Of a DNA stretch of 64,000 nt, positions 46,353 through 58,100 are shown one piece after another. A program made the position numbers and the translations under genes. The DNA is from Incurvaria masculella (taxonomy: Eukaryota > Arthropoda > Insecta > Lepidoptera > Incurvariidae): NCBI GenBank assembly GCA_946894095.1, contig OX335657.1:12338001-12402000 (forward strand). The letters run 5' to 3'. The stretch's first letter is position 1. Each line of letters starts with the position of its first letter. The notes beneath the pieces are model-generated. The model was not told where the DNA came from and did no database searches. It was given only the letters and a program-made list of their open reading frames with translations.

Positions 46353-47062
46353 AAGCCTGGAGCGTACAATCTCTGGTTAGTGATATTTTATAATTAATAT
46401 ATATTCGTCCTTATTTATCGCCTGAAGAACCAGAGATTGTGCACTCCACCCTTATGTTTATGGTAATACAATAAAATATAATTTAGCAAATAACAAATTT
46501 TGAGGGAAAGACCTCCGCGGGAGTTAACCGGCGCTGAAGTTCAAGGATCCACAGGATCGGGGATGTTAAGCAAATGGCTTAAAGATATCAATGCCATCTT
46601 TCGAAGCCCAGGCACATGGCTCTACGTGATCTCCGAAGGGCAGCGAGTGGGTGACGTATAGGTCGGTCGGTAGCGCAAGGCTTAGGTCACCGAATTTCCG
46701 TTAATTGCTCACTAGCCGTGCCAATCTGATTGTCAATATACGTAGAAAAAACATCGTTTTTCACGGAACTTTTTGCCCTGATTAAAAATGAGATAATTCT
46801 GCGTCGAGAAGGAAAAAACTATGTGTCATCGCCGTTATTTCCCTTTCAAGTTTCTAGGTATGCGCAAACACACACATATTAGGGCAACTCTGAAACCGAC
46901 GCATCATCGACAATACTCAAGCATAGATTTATTAATCTATGACTAACTGACTTAACTGGATCGAGATTAGATAGGAAAACACTCAACACTCCAAGAGAGT
47001 GAACAAAGAGAACGTAAACAGTTCTATTTACATTCCTCACTCACCAATAGATCTGAGCCGGT

Positions 47063-47398
47063 AGTCTCAGTTCTCACCTAAATTGGCGTTTACGTAACTT
47101 CGAAGTTCCGTAAAAACGTCAAACTCCATGCAAGTTTTTACTAGATATTCTGTGGTTTTACTTCTTCAAGCTGTCAAAATCAAACTCGGACTTCCGATTT
47201 GTATGAAAACGCGGAGTGGACGTAAACCGCAACGTCGACGTATTTACGGCAACGTTGAGTAAGCTGTCAAATCAAACTCGGACTCGCAAATGTTAGTTCG
47301 CTTAACGCCCACTGCGCGCGCTCTTCAATTTCTCCATACATTTGAAAACGCCAGTCGAGCGGTTTGCCGTAACGCCAATTTAGGTGACAACTGGGACT
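47063..47398. mobile_element. MITE with CACCTAAATTGGCG ends, copy 2
   Basis: Partner of 3210-3549 over its full length, including AACGTCGACGTATTTACGGC and CTCTTCAATTTCTCCATACA. Flanking AGCCGGT and ACTGGCT extend the inverted ends. Confidence 0.75.
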
Positions 47399-47697
47399 AC
47401 TGGCTCTGTTACCCTACATTTCGTAAATATTGCCCATGGTGTAAAAGAAAACAAAAGTAGTGAGAGTACTAAAAACACAACACACACATGATATGAAAAT
47501 AGGCAACATCATAACCTGAGCCCAATAACAGTCTCAACCGCGCGCAGCATGACTATTCTTGTGAAGAGCAACGCTTTTATATAAGTTGTCAAGTCTTTTG
47601 TGCTTTTTATAATACACATCACAAATATACTTTTGGATGTTCTGGGTTTTGGAACTTAGGCCTTTTTTAGATTTAAGAAGGTGGACCCATACATTTT

Positions 47698-47868
47698 TAG
47701 GGTTCCGTACCCAAAGGGTGCCAACCCACGGGGCTGTATCTCATGAACCGTAATGTAAGCTGAAATTTTTACAGAATGTGTATTATTTTGCCACTTTTTT
47801 GGTGGTAAATCTTGTACAATGGCACGGAACCCTTATGTGCGAGTCCAACTCGCACTTGGCTGGTTTTT
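47698..47868 (-). mobile_element. Lepidopteran GGCCAAGTGCGA repeat, short inverted copy
   Basis: TAGGGTTCCGTACCCAAAGG, GGGGCTGTATCTCATGAACC and CGAGTCCAACTCGCACTTGG, without the microsatellite and with an internal deletion. Confidence 0.75.
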
Positions 47869-49935
47869 TAAAATAAAACCACTGAATTCTTCAACGTAGT
47901 TTATTTACAACAAAACATAAATACAACATGTCACTCAATTTTAACAGAAGCCCAAACAACAATGTCCATTGGTGCAACCCATTCGAGACTTATTTACAAA
48001 CGCTTGTCAGCCAAATTAGCTTACGCACAACTCTGCTAGATCGGCTGACATAGAAATTACCCCTTTCGGTCTCAGGTCAAGTAGGGAAGTCAAAATGTTT
48101 TCGTTTCGTCTTGCATTAATCGCTTTAGATGTAGTGAGATTGTCCAGTTTTCGTATGTGCACTGTGCACCCTAAATTCATTCTGTGTGCCCTTGGAGGTA
48201 GAGCGAAAAATTCTCCACAAGTTTTTGTAATATTTCGACTCAACAATGTAACAATCTACCTTCACAGTTTTTTTTATTTTGTCACTTCTTTTTTGTCGTT
48301 TGGTTGGACAGCACAAGCAATTCATCTTCGATACCTTTTTCTCGAAAAATTTATTATTCTTGTGCCACATAATTCTTCCCTGGTGCCCTAACAAGTGTCT
48401 AGCCTGGCGATCTCCACGGCGGGGCCCCTAACCAACGGAAGGATCCAGCAAACGACGCCCTAGGGCGCCAGTAATCTCTCCCACTCAGCAAGAAGGTAGA
48501 CATTTATATTTTCCCATAAAATCAAACCTTTAATTACAGTCCACTCCTTATTTCAAAACAGAGATGGATGCTTAAGATCTATGCCGACCCGAAACTGCGG
48601 TGAAAATTACCACTTGGAGGAATGGAGGAATATACTCAGAAAATACAAAATGAAATATTGTTGCCGGACTGGGATATAGGTCGGTGATAGCTCTTAATAA
48701 ATAAATTACACAAAATGCGAAAACAAATGCTGAAAAACTTTCGACTAACAAATACAGACTCACAAAGCTACAGGGTATTATAACTAGCCATACGCGGGGG
48801 TGATTCTATCTTGAATGTGGCCAGATAGAGTTGCAGATATTCAATAAATATCTGCAACCATTGCAACTCTGTGTGAAACAGGTCTCTTTTATTCTTGGGC
48901 AAAGTAATGAATATGTTCCCGAACACATTCAACTTCATGATAACAAGGTAACTAGGTGGTAGGGTCAAGCCAGCAATATCGTCGAAGCGGTTATACAGTG
49001 TTCGTGTTTTTAATTCAATTATATTCTTTTTTTTTACGCACCTAGTAATAAGGGGGTTGAATAATTAAGAAATAATCTTACACAATTTCTGGTGGTCTGC
49101 CAAAGTGGCTTGTGAATCTCAAAGAATATATTGTGAAGCGTCTATTATTGTGTGTAATCTTATAGGTACAAACCGCATCACCATAACTGCCACACAGTGG
49201 GCTTTGACCCGCATAGATTTTTCTTACAAATGGCAACGCCTAATGTGGCGTATACTGTGATGCGCTCAGTACGTGCACACACTGCACTTGACAAAATAAT
49301 TCATTTTGAAAAGTTCATATCTCTAGAGTAATAGAAAATAAGGTAACAACATTTTAAGAGGTGCTCCGATAATATCGTGGCAGAAGTTATGGCAGAGACT
49401 GTCAGAAATCATCAGGTACCATTATCAAGATGTATAGTTTTATACATATGAGATAATATACATATTTGCAATATAATGTTGTAACATTTAATTATCGTAA
49501 GTGGTCTTGGACTCGAATCAGTATGTTCTAGATGTCAACCTACTTTTATTTCATTTCAACTAGTTAGTTTTTAAGAATATGCTACAATTTTATTTAACAA
49601 TACATTTTCAAAGTTGTGCAAATATTTTAATAAGTAGGTATCTAGAAACAAAACAATATAAAAAGGAGCCATTCAACAAATAAAAGCCCATTGATTTTGG
49701 AATAAATACAGTAATCCGTTATTATCAGCAGTTTCAGACTTAGTGAAATTAAGGTAAAAGTTTGAAAATTTCAAATTACCATATCATGAACACGCACAAC
49801 TTTTCTTTATTAATGGTTATAATGTAAGAATATGAAAAGAACAGACTTTCTGAAAATATCAAACATACAACGAGAAAAGATGAACCTTCAAATGTATTCA
49901 CGCATGTACCAGTTTGTTGAAAATGTGATTGTGAT

Positions 49936-50082
49936 CCCAACTAATATTATAAATAAGAAAGTGTGTAAGTTTGTCCGCCTTTCACGCAAACTGCACAATG
50001 TAGCGACGAGATTTATGCATATAGTACGGGCCGGAAAATCGATTCTGTTGCGAGCGGAGCCAAGCACCGCAGCTAGTTTAAA
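49936..50082 (-). mobile_element. Short inverted TACTAGCTG-type retroposon
   Basis: Read in reverse it begins ACTAGCTGCGGTGCTTGGCT and ends ACTTTCTTATTTATAATATT. Only the two ends (about 145 bp) remain, the body having been deleted. Confidence 0.6.
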
Positions 50083-51584
50083 AAACTTTGAGTTATGGAA
50101 AGCGCTCCAACATAGAGGATATGCCAAACAAAGGTTATGGTCTGTGTATGATACTGGACAAAATCCATATTTTCTTTTAGTTGGACCACTGCTGATAACG
50201 AGGGATTATTGTATGTATTTTACAAAATTATGCAACGAAGCAGTCATAATAAGCGTAATATAATATCTTTATGTAGTGTATTACAATATGACGAACAATA
50301 TTACTATTAATTTAATTTTACATAAATAACATTTCATTTACAATACTATGTATATAGACTAATAGTATTTTTTGATAATAACACAGGTGACGTTACTACA
50401 ATTATTTTCAAAGAATACCTACTTACATTGTACATATTTACAGAAACAAATGAAAACTAACATATCACCATTAAAGAAAAACTATTTACACTACAAGCGA
50501 TTCATATAATTTACACGAGAAGTTTATTCACTAGTCCAACAATAGGCAAACCTGAATTTCAAATCCATCAATATAATTTACGAGCATACACTCACAAAAT
50601 GTTGTAAGAGATTTAACAATGTGGAGTAAAAGCTAATTAAATCTATGTATGTTAATGTTTAAGTTCCCCAATTATTCACTAAGCATCTCGTACTACAAGT
50701 GAACTGCAAAAAAAAACCACCAATTTCTACATTTACTCGAAAACCCATTCAAAACGAGCGTAAAATTCGATTGAGCTATTTCCTAAGCTGCACATGCTAT
50801 GCGTAGAACAATGTTATCCATTGTCCGCTGAATACTAACCTTTATAGACACAGCAAACACACATACATACAAGAGACCTCTTCGACAAAAATCTCTTTTT
50901 TGTACGAACGACTTAAACGTGGAGAATGATTAACGTAATTATTACGGCTCCATTTTACTGATTTGGCTCAGCGTGAACTGGTAGTGAATGCAACCAGACA
51001 CTGTCCAAGTTCCTTCTATAAGAACCGACCGATCCTGTACATGCTCTATCTATAGGGACGACAAACTGCGGAAAGCACTCCAACAACGTAAAGCAAAGAA
51101 GCACTTGGTCGGCTGGCATGGTTTCTATATTCTTCTATCTGTTTCTAATTCTATATTGTATCCCGCTGAGTTTGCATGTTTGTTGTGTCCAAATATGTTT
51201 CTATAGAAATGTATTAAGATGGCAGGCATCCTAAAATTATGTTTTCCGCGCAAATGTAATTTGCAAATAATTTTAAAAACCACTCAACTTTCTTGTACTT
51301 AACATCAGTTAAATTCTGAATGGTTATGTTTATATGCTAAATCATGCAACAGAAGAAATATTTTTCGTGTGTAAATTTTCTTTTTTCTATAATTTTACTG
51401 TAGTTTTTACAAAAACACGAAAACATGACTATACTGAATACCAGATTTTTCATGGAAAGGTTCAATACAGTGGTTTCGAAATGAGTTCGCCCTTAAGGTG
51501 GGCATCATCAACATCAAACCATTACGATCCCCATAGTTCAACAATTTTAAAAGCACAGTCAACTAATATTGTGTCCGCACATTT

Positions 51585-51851
51585 TTGTTTATTCGATTTA
51601 ATGTATCCATGGAAAAACTGTATGAAGATTTTCTTATGTTCAACACTGCATATGGCATACGCCAGGACCTCTTAAGGTGCCCGACGACGCCCATAGGCTT
51701 TCGAACTTTCAGGGAGGCTGCGAAAACCATGCTGTCCGACCGGCTCCTTCACACCATGTTTGAAAGAGCCCAAGTTGTACTTTTGGAGAAATACCTCGGC
51801 AGGATTTTTGGAATATCGACTGTGAATGTGTGCATGCCTGTTTCGCGTTGA
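51585..51851 (+). CDS. Unassigned open frame, possibly coding
   Basis: From the internal ATG at 51609 this encodes MEKLYEDFLMFNTAYGIRQD and continues with a balanced, amphipathic composition (TPIGFRTFREAAKTMLSDRL and FERAQVVLLEKYLGRIFG). It looks more protein-like than the random frames nearby. I recognise no domain, the termini have no clear splice sites or promoter, and the opposite-strand ATAD1 gene lies 260 bp away. It could be a small gene, a lone exon or a pseudogene fragment. Confidence 0.3.
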   Translation: MFIRFNVSMEKLYEDFLMFNTAYGIRQDLLRCPTTPIGFRTFREAAKTMLSDRLLHTMFERAQVVLLEKYLGRIFGISTVNVCMPVSR

Positions 51852-52109
51852 GCGAAGAAGGGGTCAGAGATACAGCGTTTTGATTTTGCCCCGTGGTTCC
51901 GTTTTGATTTTTCATATAAAGCAACAACGTTTAATAGAGCATCAAGTAAATCGTAAAAGCAGTTTTCAAATTATTTTCAAACTACATTCGCATGGAGGAC
52001 ATAGCCTACCTATCTTAAAAACAACCGTTTCGTGCTGACCCACAGATGGCAGCGCCATCGGAACGTCGATCGGCGAACAGGCCGAGGGCTGCGCGGCGGC
52101 GAGCGACGC

Positions 52110-55100
52110 TCAGTCGAGGTCCAGACGGAGGCTGGGCGCGAGCGTGCCGCACTGCACCTTGGAGTCGCGCAGCCTGGCGAGCGACGTGCGCAGGTCGTCC
52201 ATGGTGATCGGGCGAATCGCGTCCATGTACTCCTCCTCGGAGTCCGACGTAGCCTTTGCGGCCGTGCCGTTCGGAGACTGGAGGATAAATGTTTTCAGAT
52301 GTTACTAAAAATAGAACCTATTCAATTTGCTGATGCGTAAGTGATCGGATCATATTTTGGGTTGTTGTTTCATCGTAGTTCTTAGTTTTTTGCCTTCGAC
52401 CATTCTACCAAATATGTAAGCATGGCAGCAGCATTCAGGTATTCATTCATAAGTGTATTGTATCATTAATGTGGTCAAACAATAAAGACGAAAATAAATC
52501 CTAACTTACAGACGAGTGAAGTTTCTTTGCAGGTTCTTCTTCACTGAGTTGATCGAATCCGCGGATCAATCAAATTGTGTCATGACTTAGTGTAGTTTGA
52601 CTACCAGAAGTTGAATAAATGAATGGAAATGGATAAGTCTTGCTAATCCGTAAGCACGCAGCAACAAAACAAATGACCACTTTACCTTTTATGGACCAAT
52701 GGAACCAAGTACCACAGCTAGTCTTAGTATAAAATTTTCCAGTGTATTCGTTCTTCTTTTCCTAAACGGCTTGACCGATTTTGGCGATTTTTTTACTTAT
52801 GAGGTCACCTAGAAACATTTGGACCCGGAGGTGGCGATGCTGTCGCCATCCAAAAATATATTTTAAAGTGGCTGATGGTGAATTTCCAACACGAAATTGA
52901 CAGTAACAGCCGTATTCAGGGTGGCAGACTAACTTTAAGGTGGCCCAACCCGGCGGGCATAACTCATTCGCGGGCACGGCACAAAACCGTGCTGTTGCGC
53001 TCTAGGACCTTCTCTGTTTCAAAGAATAAGGCAGGCTCCGTGATGAGGAATATGCAACATGTCCACAAAAAAGACAATGTGCATAGTGTATGATTTGGTA
53101 AGATTTACGAAAATTTTAATTTCAAAACGACTTATAGCTAAAAGTAAACCACGACCGCTGTAGTCAAAAATCTAACAAAAACCAAATAGATCATAAATCT
53201 TGATTAAATAAGCTATGTCTGATGACTAATCTTTTTACGATGTTCTTACTTTATCATTACGTAATCCACCTCCAAAGTTATTGTATAAAACACGCGAAAA
53301 ATTCGAACTTTCGGACCTTATAACTTAGAAACCAAACACAATTTTACAATGTCAATGGTCATCAGACATCTAGTTCGATCAAATAAAGCTATTTTGAGCA
53401 AAATTTTGGATCTTTGACAAGAAATATGGGCGTGATCTTATTTCCCCTTTTGTATGGGGAGATGAGCGGGATGGGCCACCTTAATACATTATATATTCAT
53501 TCAGTCAGTCAGCGTGTTTGTGTCACTGCCACACACGCCTTTCCAATTTTCCTCCAGTCCTCCCGGCTTTCAGCGGTACGGAACCACTGCTTTCCGCTGA
53601 CGCACGTGATGTCGTCGTCCCACCTGGCGGGTTATATATGGTGCATTGTAAAGGCACTAGCAGCACACATAAGTATTGAGGACACTGTGTATGTTACCCT
53701 GTCGTCTCGGTCGAGGTGTTCGCGCGCGAGGTCCCGCACGCGGTACACGGCCGCCTGCCGGCACAGCTCGTGCAGGTCCGACCCGGAGAAGCCCTCCGTC
53801 AGCGCCGCCAGCCGCCCGTACTCGATCTGCGGCAACGTCAGTGCGTTTGGCGTACATTACATCACTGCCGAGCATTGCGTAGCAGTGGGTCGGAGTCTGA
53901 CGCCCAGCGAGCGTGGAAGGATGGCGAGTCAGTCCGCTTGGGAATTCGCATACTACGTTGCGCATCCCCATTTCGCAAGCAAACTAACTACAGTTAGACG
54001 TTTTACACTAACTCGTGCTGCACGCTGCAGCCGTACGAATGAGTTTTAATCGCTACTCCTCTCCATCGTCGCTGCTAACTCCTATTGTATTCCAACATCT
54101 AGGGTTCGAAATCAAGGGAAGAATTCAGGGTTTTCTTTATGTTAAGGTGGGCCCGTCAGCATCAGAAAATTAAGTTCCCCATAAAAACGTAGTTTACTCA
54201 TCATTTTATAATCACTCCCGAAGTACATTAAAGGTATACTAAACCAGGCAACAAATATCTGTGCCTGCATTAATTTGAGTTTCAGCGACATCTACATTTG
54301 AAGCATTGTAATTCATATTTTACATATTTTGTTTTTGCACAGAGAAAACGAAATGAGTATAAAGATTTTAGTTTTGCTTTAATTTCATTCTGTTTGTATT
54401 AATCATAATTTTGTTACCTGATATTAGATAATAAATATCAATTCAGTTGGAATAATAGTGTAAATAAATTAAATAATAAATATATGTTATTAAATAATAA
54501 TTTAAAGTTAGTATAAGAGGCAACTGACGCCAGAGTCGGTGAAACCAAGTTCGGTCAATCCAGAAGAACATCTATCTAGACATGAACGTGCGTATGCTTA
54601 CATCGTCCGCGACGGGCTCCGCGTTGAGTATGAGCTGGAGGATGCGCTCGCGCTGTGTCTCGCTGGGCATGGGCACGTGGAAGGTAGCGGGCATGCGCCG
54701 CTGGATCGCCTTGTCCAGGTCCTGGGGCCGGTTGGTCGCTCCTGCGGGCAGCGTGCGCGGGCACAGGTCAAGTGAGAGTAGAGGGTTCACTCGTGCCTAG
54801 TGGCGCAGTCAGTGAATTGCCTAGCATACCGGAGGTCTGAATTCAAATCTTCGCCCCGTTCACGCACTACTTTCTATATAAATTTGAGTTGGATAAGTGC
54901 ATTTCGTCACAAATGCGATCTGTACCATGATTCGGAATACAACCAATATGAACCTGAATACTAGGTGGTAGGGTAAAGCCCGCCCGTGTTGATACCGCCG
55001 CATTGGATGAAACTATGGTTATAGCGGCAATGAAAAATTGTCTGTGGTTTCCATCCAGTTCGATGTAGCCGCGCTCATAAAGGGAAGGTCCCGGCATGGC

Positions 55101-58100
55101 GCCTAAATCCTTCAGGAATGTGGTATATTGGGCTAATATAAAAATGCTAATATAATATTAAAAAAAACCCCCGATCCCTCCAAGCTTCCCCGACTTTTTG
55201 ATAAGCTTCCACCCCAGCGGAAGACGAGAGCCCGACTGACCCATGATGATGACGGTGCAGTCCGCGTCGGTGATGAGGCCGTCCCACAGCGACATGAACT
55301 GCGTCTTCATCATGGCGGTGGCCTCGTGGTCGTGCTGGTTGCGCGTGCGCAGGAACGACTCGATCTCGTCGATGAATACGATGCACGGCTGGAGCTTCAC
55401 CTGCCGACCGTCTCGATAATTATTTTTTTCTAATGGCACTTCTCTTTCATAAAGTCCAAAAAGCATGAGGCCCAAAACCCATACCACCCAAAACACTTAT
55501 GAATACGGGTATTTTCAATTACATAGATTAGGTTAGGTTAGATTTTATAATACACACGAAAAATACATACTTTTGGATGTTCTGGGTTTTTCACCCTATA
55601 CTATTTGGACTTTATGAAGGCAACCCATTCATACATAATGTAGGCAGCCAGCATTCATACATGTCCACAAATTATGTGTACAGTAGAACGCCGATTATTC
55701 GAAAGCCTATGAAATATGAAGAACCCTTAAAAAAACCAACCGCAAGTCATTAAGCGTGCCACCTCCTCCAAAAACGCCAAGGAAAAGGTTTACTGCGTTT
55801 AATTAACACATTGTAAGTCCGTGCCGATACGGTGCCGTAAATTCCTTCAACAATAAAGTGGACAATCATATAAAACGTAAAAAATATATTTATAATAAAT
55901 AAATAAATAAGTGTTGTGATACAGGCGCATCAGCTTAAAGCTGCTAGCCTATCAATAATAATATATAATTGTGAGTGTAATTTTGTTTTGAACTGTGACT
56001 AAAGATAGAAGGACATTAAAGTCATGAAAATTAAAATTTACAAATACAAACAATAAAAATGGTCATTGTTTTACAGTCACAATTTTTTAATGATCAAATA
56101 ACAAAAAAGTCTTACTGCGAGACTGAAGACTGCCGCGGCAAGTTTCTGTGATTCACCGTACCACTTGTCTGTGAGCAGCGACACGTCCAGATTGATGAAA
56201 CTCATCTTGGCTTCCTTCGCTGTTGCCTTCGCGATCAAGGTCTTGCCACACCCTGCAAACGACGAGAATGTTTACAAGCAACAATCATGCATGGTCGGTG
56301 TAAGTACCGCAATAGATATCACTCGTTTTCTTTTAATTACTTCTTTCTGAGTTAGAAGTCCATTTTATCACGGATGCGAGCTATTCCAAGGTTTGGAATC
56401 CTAGGCGGCTGGGTTAGGTCAGGTTAGTGTGCGATGGATTGTGATGCCCACGTGCATACGTGGTTACATACATTTTTTTGGCTCCAACAGATTATTATAA
56501 AGAGCATAGTTACCCGGAGGCCCATGCAGTAACACTCCCTTGGGCGGCTGCGTTAGCCGCGAGTCAGCGAAGAGCTCACGCTTTTGTATTGGCAAGATGA
56601 CGGTCTCACGCAGCTCCCGGATGAGATTGTCCAGCCCGGCGATGTCCTTCCAGTTCACCTAAAAATCATTCCATCAAGTATGACTCTCTACCAAATTATT
56701 GAGTCAAATAACGATACTTGAGTGCCAAATACTTAAATAAGGCCACTGGGGTGGCACGGTGTGGTGTTACAGAACATACATAAGTTTACGCTATCTATAA
56801 TTTATATATAACTAGCAATGTTTACATAAAAATAACATAGTATAAAGGGTTGCTATCCCCTGTATTTTGTATGTACTGTGGTAAGTAAAATTTAACTTTT
56901 TCCTATCCCTGAGGGGATGTGCACTTAGTATATTAAATGATGAGGGAGTTCTGAACTTGTCCCACCCATTCAATTTTTTTTGTATGGTATAGAAAAAAAA
57001 TATGAATTTTGAGGCACTATTTAATTATAAATGTCACTTAACACATGTTGCAGCCAAACCATTTAAAAAATTTAAGCTTTATTGGTTTTGTTGCAAGAGC
57101 AAAAGTTCTCAATAATAGAACTTTCCATTGCTTTCACATAGGTTCACAATTTTCAAACTGTGCATAAACGGTACTTACGTTGATCTCTTCTGGAACTACA
57201 AGCTGGCTCGCGATAATCATCTCATGGTCGGTTAGTTTGTTAAGCACCACAGACTGCTTTCCGCTCAGCTGAGCTCTGAAACATGACCAATAATTATTTG
57301 TTTATTGTTTGAATTGTTGGCTAACTTGAGCCCTTCAGAATCCATGAATCTAAAATGGAATCATGTACATAAAAGATAATTTGTTTTTTTAATGTGCGGG
57401 ATTGCTGGACATGGTGGTCAAGATTTTACTGTAATTATGACCAAAAATAAGTAAATTCTGTAATGTTCTAAGAAAAATCTGTAAAGGCAGTCGGACAAGT
57501 CAAAGAATCAATAATAACCAGTTCCATGACAGTCATGTCTGAGATTATAAATGCGAAAGTAGGTAACTGTCTGTCTCTTGCATTTTCACGTCTAAACCGC
57601 TGAACCAATTATGATGAATTTCGGTATACAGATATTCTGGACCTTTCGAGGACATGAATAGGGTACCTTTTTTGCCAAACATTAAACTCAAAGGGGATGA
57701 AATAAGGAATTAAATTTTGTATGGGGAACTCATTTAATATCCCGAAAATAAGTTTGCCCGACATCAGTCCAAAACTACATTGACCTGAGCAGAGCCGGGT
57801 ACCTCATCTGGTATTCTATATTTATTTATATCAAGACTTCTCGGTTCTCGGCTAACGCAATTTATTTTGACTAATTCTAAAGCAACGCAGGTGATTACCC
57901 TCATTTTTGGAAGGACCATCATCCATTTTTTGGATATTGCAAAGCATTTGCCATGAAAACCTAGCACCTCGTGTTGCCCGCCAGAAATAATTATTGGTCC
58001 ATTTTATTGAAAACCAGCAAAAAAACAAACATTACCTCTTATATAATAGTGTAGATGGCTGCATAATAATGTTTATTGGTCATAATAATTTTTCAGGATA

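Larger units (their letters stand above)
44300..52109. other. Intergenic region right of the Penelope remnant
   Basis: Repeats at 44517, 45371, 47063, 47698 and 49936 are listed separately. G+C-richer patches at 46520-46720 and 48395-48490 look like old element fragments but give no readable protein. 47605-47660 and 55545-55600 share ATACTTTTGGATGTTCTGGG, a further dispersed repeat. 50285-51300 and most of 48500-49800 show nothing. Confidence 0.5.

Noticed and set aside
53414..54049. 211-codon plus-strand open frame
   Set aside because: It overlaps a MITE end and the antisense of ATAD1 exon 7; no domain of its own.
54795..54870. Possible tRNA gene
   Set aside because: A- and B-box-like blocks are present but stems do not pair, and the sequence continues into the SINE body.
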